DNA of 64,000 nucleotides, taken from Massospora cicadina. Taxonomy: Eukaryota > Entomophthoromycota > Entomophthoromycetes > Entomophthorales > Entomophthoraceae. Under the pieces are notes generated by a model. That model was given only the letters and a program-made list of their open reading frames with translations. It was not told where the DNA came from and made no database searches. Below, piece by piece: positions 33,441 through 44,350 of the stretch (the stretch's first letter is position 1; every line of letters begins with the position of its first letter). The stretch spans positions 98,553 to 162,552 of the forward strand of contig JAKSZP010018546.1 in the NCBI GenBank assembly GCA_022478985.1, given 5' to 3'. The translations under genes were made by a program, and so were the position numbers.

Positions 33441-33454
33441 TTCAAGGGGGGTAA
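33441..33454 (+). other. Element F/D polypurine tract
   Basis: ttcaaggggggtaa lies immediately before the 3' LTR, matching the position and form of the tracts of A, E, C and G. It primes plus-strand DNA synthesis. Confidence 0.8.
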
Positions 33455-34002
33455 TGTTAAAGAAATGATATGATTGGATGATAAGCCCCAAATAGCTGCG
33501 GCGGATTGGTTAACATTGGCTGAAACCAAGTAATAGGATAATATCTATTATATAGCCCCAAAATAAGGTGATAAGGTGACACCAAACTCAGGAAGGACAT
33601 TTAATATTACATTAAAATAATACAATAAGGCAATGGCAAATTCAAGAATAAAAGGACTCTGCTGGAGCCTCTCAATTATGAGGATAAACCAAATAAAATA
33701 CAATGGAAAAGAATAGCCTAAGACAAAGGGTCAGAATTGACCAAAGTCATGGATATATAAGCGTGACAAGAAGACTAGAGGAGGAGGTTTATTGGTAGGA
33801 AGAAGAAGAGAGCGAGCATAAGGAATCTGTATATATATGAAATAAATATTGTGGTGTCACCAAACTATTGCTTCATGTTTTATTCATTTAATAAGTTCAC
33901 CTTGAGAACTGGTGATCTCCATATTGTCCATCCATTGCTCAGTGGGCTTAATCCTGTGCAAACCTTATGGCGTATATCAATTATATTGCCAAATTTATAT
34001 CA
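33455..34002 (+). repeat. Element F/D 3' LTR
   Basis: The LTR is 548 bases, TGTTAAAG ... TTATATCA. It pairs with the two-part LTR at 8363-8696 plus 10456-10653. A TATA-like gatatataagc lies near 33763 and aataaata near 33840. The bases after it (atctt) resemble cactctt before 8363, giving at best an imperfect target duplication. Confidence 0.75.
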
Positions 34003-34204
34003 ATCTTTCAATACTTATCCAAGCTCCTTGAGCCACCTTTAGCAGATGTCTTTCAAGGGCTCTAATCAGGATTTGTGGTTTTAACCAGAAAATAGCCTAT
34101 TATTCAAGATCATACTTTTCTCCATCTTGATAGGGCTGTGGTTGCTGGGCTCATTCATGTGAAGGTACATATTTACCAGATAGCCTCAGAAGGGACCTGG
34201 CAGG
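34003..34204 (-). other. Possible leader and gag N-terminus of element M
   Basis: This segment lies between the end of F/D and the right LTR of M. Read on the minus strand it could continue toward the M gag at 8362, but only a short helix-like stretch is readable and no primer site is evident. The assignment is positional. Confidence 0.3.
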
Positions 34205-34792
34205 GAGAATCAGCATTGAGATTTTTACTTAAAATTGAAGGACAGTTATTTTGTAGGCTATACAGTTATTAGTCATAATAGCACCAGTGTAATCTCCTAG
34301 TATACTATGTGTTTCTAGGACATTTCTCTTGGTATAATTAAGTCCCTTGTCAAGGAAAATCTCTGCTAATTAAACAGGAAAAAAATCTAGTTGATGCTAG
34401 GCAATCTCTAGTAAACTAGATAAAAGTCAGCAGTTATGACCGAGTATATTTTTATTATTTTGGACTTTGGGATGCTTATAGATTTGGTAGTAATATGGGA
34501 TTGAGTAAGGTATGTTGATTTTTAAAACAATGAAGTGGAATGCGGGGGATTATGGTGGACACAATAATTCCCAATCAATACAGCAGATTCAGAGGATCTC
34601 AAAATTGACAAAATCTTAATCAAATATTCCTCCAGATCCAGGTGGTATTTGTATTTTAGTTGCTCATCATGCAGTTCATTATTTGTTGTAATTTTTTTAG
34701 CTTCTGTGGCAGTGGAACTCCATTGATTATGTTGCAAATCATCTGTCATTCAAAATCCATCCAAATTAGTGCAAATCCCATAATTCCTAACA
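34205..34792 (-). mobile_element. Element M 5' LTR (right)
   Basis: It aligns with 3150-3738, starting TGTTAGGAATTATGGG in element sense. The internal boundary near 34205 is approximate. A minus-strand open frame at 34522-34749 lies inside the LTR and is not taken as a gene. Confidence 0.6.
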
Positions 34793-35319
34793 CAATATAT
34801 AAATAAAATTCAGTATTTGGCCACAAAGGTTTTAGTGGCGGTCACCCCTATAAATACCTCTCTAAAATGGCTTAGTTTCTATAAAAAAGCAGCACCTTCT
34901 GAAGCCACGCTTTTACTCTTGGGGAAACCTGAGTGCCAGTAGGGGTCAAGCCCTGATGTTTTGTTCATATTCACGATGATCAAACGGGTTTCTCTGGAAC
35001 TCCATTCCCTTAGAATGATGTGAACCCTCAGCAGAAGGAAGCATTGTCACCTTGGTGATGGATAATGGGTCATAAAAGGATAATGCATCAAGTATGGTAG
35101 CTCTGAAACCCAAAAATGCCATTTTTCATAATATATATATAAATGAGCCATTTTTAGTTTCTTGTGGAAGCTGTCCTGATGCAATATCAGCATATCTTAT
35201 CATTAATGAAAATCCCAGGATGACCCCACCATGATCTGCCACACTAAGGACTTGAAATAGTTATTAAATTATGATGAAAGGTGTGCCTTTTCAGAAAAAG
35301 ATGCTAATAATGTACTATC
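34793..35319. other. No recognised gene; host sequence between M and E
   Basis: It begins with a copy (34808-34930) of the repeat unit seen at 2880-3145, including a TATA-like cctataaatacc, then about 390 bases of AT-rich sequence with no domain. It ends with CTATC (35315-35319), the left target duplication of element E. It may belong to the element that also contains the protease at 48.6 kb. Confidence 0.4.
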
Positions 35320-35806
35320 TGTTATAACTTTAGCAGTATCATAGAGATAAGCTGAAAGGTTTTTCACAGGGTTAAGCCCACTGAGCAAAGGATCAATGAT
35401 ATGACGATCTTTGTCCTCTAAAAACATACTAAACTTTAATAAATATGGTGCAATTTCCCCAATACCAAATTTTAATTTAATTTGATATTTACATTTGATC
35501 CTTTCTGTTTAACCCGCTCAAAACTACTTACAACTTTTCTTCTTCAGTTGTCTCATCTCGCTTTATCTCAGCAACTTTGGATTATACCATTTACTCAGAT
35601 TAGCTATTCAGTTCCGCCATATCTCATTGGTTCTGGCAGAGTATGGTATTCAATTCTCTATCGCCTTAGTTTGAGGCAATCCTACTCAATATTCATCAAA
35701 TGTCAACATTACCTTGTCGCCCTATTTGTAGGTGGTCCAATAATAATCTAATATATCCCAATATCAACTCACCCAAGGTGCTCAAATAATTGTAACTAGT
35801 ATCATG
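35320..35806 (-). repeat. Element E 3' LTR, first part
   Basis: It starts TGTTATAACTTTAGC, as TGTTATAAATTTGGC at 48012, and shares ctcaaaactact, gctattcagttccgccatatctc and aactagtatcat. It is cut at 35806 by LTR O; tcatg (35802-35806) is repeated at 43014-43018. Confidence 0.88.
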
Positions 35807-36142
35807 TGTCAGACAATTAAAAGTCTGATACTGTAGTAAAAGTGTTTTGGATCATAATTTGGACATAATTGGCCAAAAAACCCTGGCCAATTTTTAGTGG
35901 AACCCCTTGAATTGGGGTAACACTTTTATTTTCACTCGGGAAAATAACCAACATTAGAGTAATCAGATTGCTTTAAATTGTCAGCCAAATCTGGGGATCC
36001 CTTCTGAGGTACCTCCCCTTCATACTGCAAGGCTGATACAACAAACACCGCAGAGGCCTGCCCCTTATAGCGTTGGAGGGGGTCCCACCAGGTGCAAAGA
36101 TTTTCTAATCAAATGAATGGGTAGAATACATCAAAGCCTTAC
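35807..36142 (+). mobile_element. Solo LTR O, first part
   Basis: It starts TGTCAGACAATTA like LTR H and continues with ttttggatcat, ggccaattttta and ttatagcgttggaggggg. It is broken at 36142 by element C (duplication CTTAC) and resumes at 42688. The total is 662 bases. TCATG on both sides and the lack of any internal region of its own identify a solo LTR, left by recombination between the two LTRs of a former element. Confidence 0.82.
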
Positions 36143-36906
36143 TGTTGGACATTTTCACTATCAGCTATAAGATAATAATATTGTGGGTTCAAATTGGCTG
36201 AGAAGGGGGAATGTCAGACATTTATTATTCTTCGATGATGCTATCAATTTTAATAATAATAAAAATGAGGAATTCATCCAAAATACCCTGGATGATTCTC
36301 AGTGGAATCCCGCTAATTGGGGTAACACCAACTTGAATACCTCATGGGCAATAAAATTGAAAGTTTAGCAGTCAGAAGAGCTCTGACTTTGCAGCAGACT
36401 ATGGGACGTCCATTGGCGGGATCTCCTCAGCCCCTATCAGTCCCATTCTAGCACCTACATGGGGACCACCCCTTTTATAGGCGTGGCTGGGATCCCCTGA
36501 GGCGAAATATTTTTTGAGAAAGAATATTGGCTCAAGCATATTATGTTGTCACCCCACGATTACATCTTACCCCAAAATAGTTCCCCATTCATTGTTCCGC
36601 CTAAACATAGCGAGTTTTCCAAGCTTCAATAGGTAACTTCATATATTTTTTGGACTATTCTAAGCTAATCAAAAATTTATTATATTTTTCTTTAACCTCA
36701 ATACAGTTAAATACTGAATGATCCAAAGTTGAGAGGGTCTTACTTCTATCTTATTCCCAGTGATGCCTAATAAAAACTATAAAATTCATATTTATTTAGT
36801 TTCAAAAGTTTAGTTATATTTATATTATCAGTGATATAATTCCCCTATTGGTGGATTTCAGCCAACCAAGCACCAAGTGAGCATCTCCTTACACCAAAAT
36901 CCAACA
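36143..36906 (+). repeat. Element C 5' LTR
   Basis: TGTTGGACATT ... TCCAACA. A TATA-like ccttttataggcgtgg lies near 36471. The last 60 bases form a long-armed hairpin (ggtggattt with aaatccaac) whose loop reads AAGCACCAAGTGAGCA. Confidence 0.9.
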
Positions 36907-36925
36907 AGTGGTGCTCACTACAGGG
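36845..36925 (+). promoter_or_regulatory. U5 hairpin and primer-binding site of element C
   Basis: The hairpin arms near 36851-36859 and 36897-36905 enclose AAGCACCAAGTGAGCA. The primer site TGGTGCTCACTACAGGG follows at 36909-36925. The loop AGCACCA is complementary to the first seven bases of the primer site, and GTGAGCA to TGCTCAC within it. Confidence 0.5.
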
Positions 36926-36957
36926 TCTCCTGTATACCACCAAAAACTATTTAAGCT

Positions 36958-37900
36958 ATGGCAACTAAAATGGAACCAAGACTAGCTGCTTTGGAAAACC
37001 AACTATCTAGTGTTTTGGCTCGCCTCAAAAGGCTTGAGCAGCACTCTCCACAAGGCCCTAAAGGGCCCTCTCCTAATATTCTTAAACCTCCGTTTAAGGA
37101 TAAGTTCACTCCTGAAGAGGGAATTATTGCTTCCTTTCTTTATGTTTATGAGTCTGCAATTGAAGGAGCGACTGACCTGCAAAAAAATCAAGTTTATCCT
37201 TCCCTGCTAAGTAGGAGGATCATGATATCATGGTTCCTCAAATGGCTACAATTACCACCTGGATGGAGGTTAAACAAGCGCTGATTGACAAGTTTGGTTC
37301 ACAACAGAGTTTACAACGCTAAAAATAGGCCTTTATGTGCCTTAGCCTGCAAGAGGGAGAATTGATCCCCTCATTTGTTGAGAGATTCTATAGCAAAGCT
37401 CAACCTTTGCTATTGGCCAAACTTCTCTCTCTAGATGATGCTGTTGCAGCTATCAGAGGAAAGCTTGGCATCTTATCCCTCTTTAGCAATGCATATCTCA
37501 GCAGTCAAGAATACCTTTCAAATGATATAAGATATAAAAGAGGCGTTACTAGCAGTGACTGGATTTTATGAACCTGAACCTCTGCGAAAAGCTCTAAAGA
37601 AAGAATCATCTATGAACCCTCTAGACTCTTCCATGTATGTATCCCTATGAAATCCAGTTCCTCAGCAATGCAGTGACAAATTAATCTTCCCCCATGTGAG
37701 GATAGCCATAAAATATTGGCAGTTATGGGGCAGCGCTCCCCTCTAGCTTCAGTTTCAAAAAATTCAGCTGGTAAAGTCAGTTATCACTTTGCCTGGTTCC
37801 TCTCTTACCAATCGGTATACTAAGCTAATAACGCATTACACCCACCTAAGTCGCTGTTTAAATCCCCCTCAGCCTCTAATTTGGCTGCCTCTAGTTCAAA
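36958..37900 (+). pseudogene. Element C gag
   Basis: The frame 36958-37284 starts with ATG and a leucine-zipper-like helix (MEPRLAALENQLSSVLARL), then FKDKFTPEEGIIASFLYVYE. After a frameshift come the MVPQMATITTWMEV part and ALIDKFGSQQSL (about 37225-37310), then 37335-37571 with QEGELIPSFVERFYSKAQP. This is the canonical capsid N- and C-terminal order of Gypsy Gag. The zinc knuckle is not clearly preserved. Confidence 0.8.
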
Positions 37901-38980
37901 ACCTGCCATTATGGGGAATCCCAAGCTGATCACTCCTAAGGCAAATGTTAAAGCCATTACACTTCAAACGTCTCCCCCAAAGTTGGTACAGCCACGATGC
38001 CCCCTTCAAATGTCAAAAGGGTAGATGAGAATGATATAGCCCTCCCCTGTGAGGAAAAAGCTGGTTTATACATCCCCTCTTAGTAACTCTTTGAGGTGAA
38101 TTGACATTCCCTCTGATGATGAGTCTGAAGGAGGTAGTGAAGAACCAGGTTACTATGTTTTTGGAGCTCCAATGGAAGTGAAAATTCTGGATAGGTTGAG
38201 GTCTGAACAAATTGATATAGCCATAATACCACAACGAACTTATCTTCAACAGTTATTGAAGCTTTCAGAGGTGATTAATACCGCTAGTGATGCTGATCAG
38301 ATTATTGGATCAGTGATCCAATCCACCCAGAAGGTTCATACCCTCCAATATATTAAAGATAACTACCCTGCGATGGCTCAGCGCCTTGCCTCCACTCTCC
38401 GGATAAAGGATGTTCTCGCACATCCCCCTATCTTTGGTAACACAATATCTAAGGTAGAGTTTGTCATCAATAAGGTGTGCATTCTAGCCATCCTTGATAT
38501 GGGTGCTCCAGTAAACGTGGCCCCATCAAAGCTCATAAATAAAATTAAGTTGGCGCCTGACCTGGTCTATTCACAAGAGTTTGGAACTGCTGGGCCTAAA
38601 AATACAAAAGCTATTGGAGCCTACTCTTCTTTGATCATATGTATTGGGAAATTCTTACTGGCTGCCCCTGGTGTGGCATTAACCAATAACGCCTATGACC
38701 TACTCATTGGCACGCAATTTATGAATGATTATTATGGAATCTTCAATATGAAATAGGGATTTCTCTCCCTTCTAAACTATGAAGTTCCTCTAGTCTTTAC
38801 AAATGATGATCCTAATAAGAAGGAATATACATGTGTAGTTGAGTATCCTTCTTCCGCCCTCACCCTTATTATACCACATCAGGCAGAAACACTAAAAAGC
38901 TTCCTGGCTCTGATGATGGTTCATAGGGCATTACATTACATGCGTTAGAGGAGGTAGTAATCAAAGAGGTGAACAAAAGG
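37901..38980 (+). pseudogene. Element C aspartic protease
   Basis: A 194-codon frame (38172-38756) contains a helical linker and then CILAILDMGAPVNVAPSKL, EFGTAGPKNTKAIGAYSSL and NAYDLLIGTQFMNDYYG. The domain is complete and stop-free, but the catalytic loop is Asp-Met-Gly. ATG for Met could arise from ACG for Thr by one C-to-T change. Sequence after 38757 is a linker in broken frames. Confidence 0.8.
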
Positions 38981-39960
38981 TTATAGACACCAAAATTACT
39001 TTGCAAATCCCCCGCAACTGCCTTCTGCACTTAACAAACATTAATAAAATAAGCCCTTTGAAACCTCTGGTGTTGCCAGGTATCATAGAACCTGCCTACC
39101 AGCGACCTATCAACCTTCTTCTGGGGAATCTCACTAACAAGGACATGGTTGTAAAGAAGCATCAAGAGATTGTAAAAGCCCTGTTGCTTCCCATTGATGA
39201 CATACATCATGTCCATTATATTGGGTCTATGCTATATATGGGACTACTCACTGACCAAATGATATGCGCTTTGCGCAAAGTTCATATTTCTGATGATCTA
39301 ACTTCTGATGAACTTAATAAATTCCATTCCATACTGGAGTCATATAGTGATATCTTTTCCAAATCTGATATGGACTATGGACATAGAAAGCTGGTGCCAC
39401 ACCATTGATGTTGGCAATGACAAGCCTATTTGATCCAAGCCTTATCAGAAATTGAAAGTTGAGGATCTCCTAATGAAGAAAGAGCTTAGAAAGCTACTGG
39501 ACGCAGGGCTGCTGGTGCCGTCACAAAGCCCTTGGTTGTCCCCACTGTTATTAATAAAAAGAAATATGGTGGACATCAAGTATTTATGGACTACTGCAAG
39601 CTGAATAACCTCACCAAGAAGGACAGCTACCCGATCCCATGAATTGATGACACGCTGGACCAACTCTCTAGGTCCAAGTTCTTTTCCATCATGGACATGG
39701 CTAGTGGATACTGGAAAATGGACCTTTCTTCGTAAGACCAGGAAAAGTGTTCACTTATCTTTAGTGAGGGTCTTTTCCAACCTACATGATTACCAAAAGG
39801 GTTGTGCAATGTGCCCGCATCTTTCCAGTGTGCAATGGATCACATATTACAGGATCTTGAGCTTAGTTGCTTGATTGTATATCTAGATGATATCACTGTA
39901 TTTTCCAATTCTTTAATGGACACCTTTCTAATTTAAAGGAAGTTTTCCAATGTTTGCGAG
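38981..39960 (+). pseudogene. Element C reverse transcriptase
   Basis: Frame 39001-39408 is the N-terminal extension ending FHSILESYSDIFSKSDMDYG. RT motifs follow across frames: LLVPSQSPWLSPLLLI near 39505-39555, FSIMDMASGYWKM near 39685-39720, and LIVYLDDITVFSNS near 39874-39915, with both YLDD aspartates intact. Single-base frameshifts interrupt the protein several times. Confidence 0.82.
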
Positions 39961-40690
39961 CCTCTCACATTAAGATGAAGTACCCACAAATGTACATTCT
40001 TCCAAAAGAAATTGGACTTCCTGGGCCACGCCATCTCTTCAGATGAGACACAGCCCCTCCAAGGTTAGGTCAAGGCTATATCCAAGATGCCTTCTCCCAA
40101 AACCTCCATGATATTTGGGTGTTTTTGGGCATGATGGGGTACTACCATCAATTTATCCCCAAATTTGCTCAGCTCAGTGACCCCCTCGTACACCCTCTAA
40201 CTATAAACATACCTTTCCATTGGGGAGTGGAACAACAAACTGCTTTTGAAACTCTAAAAAGCTGCTTCAGAAACGGCCTTTACTGCGCCACCCTAATTAT
40301 AGTAAGCCCTTTATGCTGTTTACTGATGCTTCCAATTATGCAGTTGGACTATCTTGTCCCAACTGGATGAGCAGGGGTTGATCACCCCGTTTTATATCTC
40401 AGCAAGATGCTTTTAAAGGCAGAACGCAATTATAGCTTTACTAAGAAGTGTTGCCTGGCCGCCTTGCTTGCTGTTAAACACTATCGCCCTTTATTATATG
40501 GGACCTCATTTAGAGTGATTAATGACCACGCCTCTTTAAAGTGGTTACAGAATATGAAGGATCCCACTGAGAGGTTGACACGCTGGGCTTTAAAGCTCCA
40601 GCACTATGATATGAACATTGTACACCGAGTTGGGATGAGCCACATGAATGTCAATGGGTTAACTTAGCTGCCTATCCTTCACTTAGATTA
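39961..40690 (+). pseudogene. Element C RNase H
   Basis: After the RT thumb and connection (FLGMMGYYHQFIPKFAQLSD), FMLFTDASNYAVGL near 40310-40350 gives the first Asp. The frame 40407-40667 has NYSFTKKCCLAALLAVKHYR (the Glu position is Lys), FRVINDHASLKWLQNMKDPT and RWALKLQHYDMNIV. It is inactive through the frameshift and the loss of Glu. Confidence 0.78.
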
Positions 40691-41913
40691 TAGTTAAGCA
40701 TAGCGGCTTTGATCTTCTAATAACCCCTTATGCATGGGAGGATGAGGAAAAACCAGTTCAAAAAGATGCTAGCTCGCCATTCCCGTAACACAAAGGTGAA
40801 TAATGGCCATCTATATAAGAAAGTGAGGGTGAACTGGTTACCCTACCTCTGACATTCAGAATGAGTACCTGTCATTATGGAGTCTCATGCCCTCCTAGGA
40901 CATAGCAGAGTGCAGAAAACCTATGATTGGGTAAAGGAACGCTACTATTGGGAAGGAATTATGGAGACCATAGTTGAAGTCTTAGATGCCTGTTTAGCAT
41001 AAAAAGTAATACAACTATAAAACAAAGTATCAATATCAGTCTACCACCCCTCAACAGCCTTTCCACACAATAAGTCTCGATGTGGTTGGCCCTCTCCCCC
41101 AAACTATGGATGGAAATCAATTTTCTTGGTAGGAAATGATCACTTTACCAAATGGGTTGAGGATGTGGATATCCCAGCTCAGATGGCAAAAGCCACGGCC
41201 AATTTCCTTCACCAGTATATCCTTACCCAACACGGTTGCCCCCAAGTGTTGCTTTGTGATAATAGTAAAAACTTCACCTCCCAAGTGGTGAAAATTCTGG
41301 TCACTTCTATGGGCGCGCAGAAGCTCTATTACGCCCCCTACAACCCTTCAACCAATGGCACCGTGGAAAGAGCTAATGGGACCTTAGTCTTTATATTATG
41401 AAAAATGGCCACTTTGGATCCCCTTCACTGGGATCAGTATTACCAAGTGCCCTCATGGCCTACCTCATCAGTTACCATCATATCATTAAGTTGTCTCCTT
41501 TCCGTGTGTTGTATGGATGGGAACCTGAGGTGCCAGAATTATTAACAAAAGACATTTTTACTGATAGGACTGATCTTGAACAAGTCATAGAAAGTTGGCT
41601 CAGCATATCACTCAGCTACAATCTGAGGCGATGGCCAACTTGGCCAAGACTGTCACAAAAGAGGGTCAAGATACTAATGAGCTATGGGCCCCTCTTCCTT
41701 CCTTCCAAGTATCTGACTTAGTACTTTATTGCCACAATCATACCACCCCTAGAAGGGAGAAACTTGGGTCCATTTGGGAAGGCCCTTTTGTAGTCATTTA
41801 TAAGCGAGGAGAGGAGTACTCAATCAAATCCCTTGCTACTAAAGTTAATAATAATCAAGTTCATGTCCAGTTCCTGCATCCTATTCTCCCCCACAACATT
41901 CTTGAGAGGGTTA
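40691..41913 (+). pseudogene. Element C integrase and polypurine tract
   Basis: The zinc region has HALLGHSRVQKTYDWVKERYY near 40885-40950. The core shows LDVVGPLPQ near 41080, QVLLCDNSKNFTSQVVKIL (41238-41295) and NGTVERANG (41354-41380), so D, D and E are present. The C-terminal module GSIWEGPFVVIYKRGEEYS is in the frame 41595-42008, which runs on into the LTR. The purine tract cttgagagggtta (41901-41913) adjoins the 3' LTR. No chromodomain is seen. Confidence 0.82.
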
Positions 41914-42682
41914 TGTTGAACATTAGCCCTCTCAGCTATAAAATAAGAATGTTTTGGGTTCAAATTAGCCAAGAAGGGGAATGTCAGACATTTATTAGTC
42001 TGCGATGATGCTATCAATTTTAATAATAATAAAAATGAGGAATTTGACCAAATAGACCCTAACTGATTCTTGTTGTTACCCCATTAATTGGGGTAACACC
42101 AACTTTAATACCTCATGGGCAATAAACTTGAAGTTTAGAAGTCAGATTACTCTGACTTTGCGGCAGACTATGGGACGTCCATTGGCGGGATCTCCTCAGC
42201 CCCTATCAGTCCCATTCTAGCACCTAAATGGGGACCACCCCCTTTTATAGGCGTGGCTGGGGTCCCCTGAGGTGAAATATTTTTTGAGAAAGGGGATTGG
42301 CTCAAATATATAAAGTTGTTACCCCACGGTTACATCTTACCCCAAACTAGTTCCCCATTCATTTTTTCGCCTAAACAAAGTGAGTTTTCCAAGCTTCAAT
42401 GTGCTTTTTTCACATATTTCCATTTTCAGACTATTCTAAGATATTCCAAAATTATTATTGAATTTCCCTCAAACCTTGATACAGGTAGATACTGAATGAA
42501 CCGAGGTCAAGAGGGGCTTTTTTATTTTATTCCCAGTGACGCCTAATAAAAATTTAGAAGACCATATTTATTAATTTTTTAGAGTTTAGTTATATTTATT
42601 ATATTAGTGGTATAAGTAACCTATTGTTGGATTTCGGCCAATTAAGCATCAGGTGAGCATCCCCTTATGCTAAAACCCAACA
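41914..42682 (+). repeat. Element C 3' LTR
   Basis: TGTTGAACATTAGCC ... AACCCAACA, 769 bases, pairing with 36143-36906 throughout, including the tgtcagacatttatta stretch, the TATA-like ccttttataggcg near 42241, and the terminal hairpin (loop AAGCATCAGGTGAGCA). Confidence 0.92.
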
Positions 42683-42687
42683 CTTAC

Positions 42688-43013
42688 CTCATGGTTTGAT
42701 ACTAAGTATTAACAATCAATGTTCCTAATTGAAAAGTGAGTATCAACTGATCTGATAGTTTGAATCTCAATACTTCTTAATTTGGATTTTACTAAGCAAT
42801 ATGAACCTCAAGCCACACCATCTCAAATATTAATTGTTGATTTACTAAAGAGGTTATATATCTTACCTCCTACAGGTACTAATAAACATATAAAAACACC
42901 AACTTTTTTGTTTTTTGTGTTTATTTATTTTTCTTATATCAGTGATTTCATTCGCTTGATTGTTGGACTTTAGTATAGAGACCAGAGAGCATCTCCACGG
43001 CCAAAAATCAACA
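42688..43013 (+). mobile_element. Solo LTR O, second part
   Basis: It continues LTR O after element C. It matches LTR H (for example ggattttactaagcaatatgaa with agactttactaaacaattt) and ends AAAAATCAACA, followed by TCATG (43014-43018), the repeat of 35802-35806. Confidence 0.8.
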
Positions 43014-43018
43014 TCATG

Positions 43019-43086
43019 GTTAGCAGATTCTCCCCAATCCGCCATAATTTTCAGGCTTATCGTCCAGTCATATCAGAGTCTCAACG
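43019..43086 (-). repeat. Element E 3' LTR, second part
   Basis: gttagcagattctcc ... tccagtcatatcagagtctcaacg continues the LTR broken at 35806, matching 48502-48569. It ends CG where the partner ends CA. The purine tract lies next to it (43087-43104, cagtcaagggggataa on the minus strand). Confidence 0.85.
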
Positions 43087-44350
43087 TTATCCCCCTTGAC
43101 TGAATGATAAGGCTCCTATTGCTTATATGAGTAGAGAAACTTTGCATGCACTCAATTAATGATCTAATCACTCATGGGGCTCTTAATAATGTAGGCTTCA
43201 ACGCCTGTTTTCTCAATGACTTCAAATGGCCTAATCCAGATGCTAACCAATTTGTGCTTCCAACCAAACCTGTGTTGGTCATGGAACAGAACCATGCCCC
43301 CTTGAACTGAGCTAGCCTGCTCCACCGTACCTGATTGGCAGCCTAATTTTTGATCTTCTTAGATAAGCTGAAGGAGTACACTTCAGTTTGCAATTTACTC
43401 AAAGTGTCCACAAGGTTAGTAAAATAACGGTGGGGATCCATTCCTCCAGTATCTTCTATGCATGAATAGAGAAATGCTGGAAGAACTGATTGTTGTCCAT
43501 ATAGTAGTTGAAAGGGGTTCTTCCCCATGGCGAATGGTAGCTAATATTATAGGCAAAATTGGCGATGGAAAGGAGAGAGCTCCAAACAGAAGGCTGATCT
43601 ATTACCAATTACTGAAGTATGTTCTCTAAGGTCCCATTAATGCATTTGACCATCACGTTGGACTAAGGGTGGTATGGGGTCATCAGAACCCTGCGGATGC
43701 CCATCAGCTCATTTTTTGGAAGGACTTGTGAAGTGAAGTAAGTTCCATTGTCAGTAATGATAAACTGAGGGCAGCCACGTTGCTGGATAATACATATCAT
43801 TATAAACTTAGCCACTGTGACTGCCCCCAAATCCTGTATTGCCTGTTCTTAAACCCAACTAATCAAGTGGTTGATTACCACCAGAATATATTTAGACTGG
43901 TTAGCTCCTGTTGGCAGAGGACCAACAACATCACGGGAAACCATAAGTCAAGCAAAATGGGGGTTCAATAACTGGTACAAGATCCCATGACAGAACGGCT
44001 TTTCCACTTGACACTGGTGTCAGCAAGAAATTTTTTCAAGCACATCGAAGTTCATGATCTCCCAATAGTACCGTGATCACAGCAATCCCAGGGTCTTACA
44101 TACTCTACCATGTCTAACAGCTTGAGCTGTGCTCATAATAATATAAGGTCAGGTGGAAGGCATGATGATATTCAAGGTAATGTCACCTATCCACTTGTAC
44201 AATTCACCGTTCTTTTCATAACGTATTGGTCCTTATTCCATCTGACACCTTAATGACTTGGGCTGGTTCATCATCGTATTTCCTGATTAGCATTTTGTTG
44301 TACACGACGTCACTGAGATCTGCTGTAACAGAAATGGTTGGCAACCTTGA
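43087..44350 (-). pseudogene. Element E integrase
   Basis: On the minus strand the second Asp is in QFIITDNGT near 43760, while the Glu position reads NVMVKCING (Lys) near 43640. The frame 43343-43528 has KNPFQLLYGQQSVLPAFLY and DTGGMDPHRYFTNL, matching A and F/D. The zinc finger lies near 44000-44040 (CHQCQVEK). It is inactive by the Glu-to-Lys change and frameshifts. Confidence 0.75.

Larger units (their letters stand above)
36143..42682 (+). mobile_element. Element C: complete Ty3/Gypsy inside LTR O
   Basis: The element is 6540 bp with LTRs at 36143-36906 (764) and 41914-42682 (769), flanked by CTTAC (36138-36142 and 42683-42687). It has a primer site at 36909, gag, protease, RT, RNase H, integrase and purine tract in order. 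Many stops and frameshifts are present. Its proteins are closest to those of elements G, M and H. Confidence 0.93.

Noticed and set aside
34522..34749. Minus-strand frame at first read as a Copia-type gag
   Set aside because: It lies within the repeated LTR-like segment of element M, its counterpart at 3.6 kb has a stop, and no Copia pol is present anywhere in the window.
36211..36212. TGTCAGACATT as the start of the element-C LTR
   Set aside because: Both C LTRs share a further 68-69 bases upstream, and the CTTAC target duplication and the purine tract place the start at TGTTGGACATT (36143) and TGTTGAACATT (41914).
36143..42682. Tandem or recombinant pair of C elements sharing one LTR
   Set aside because: Suggested by internal-like sequence upstream of TGTCAGAC, but that sequence proved to be part of the LTR itself once the CTTAC duplication was found.
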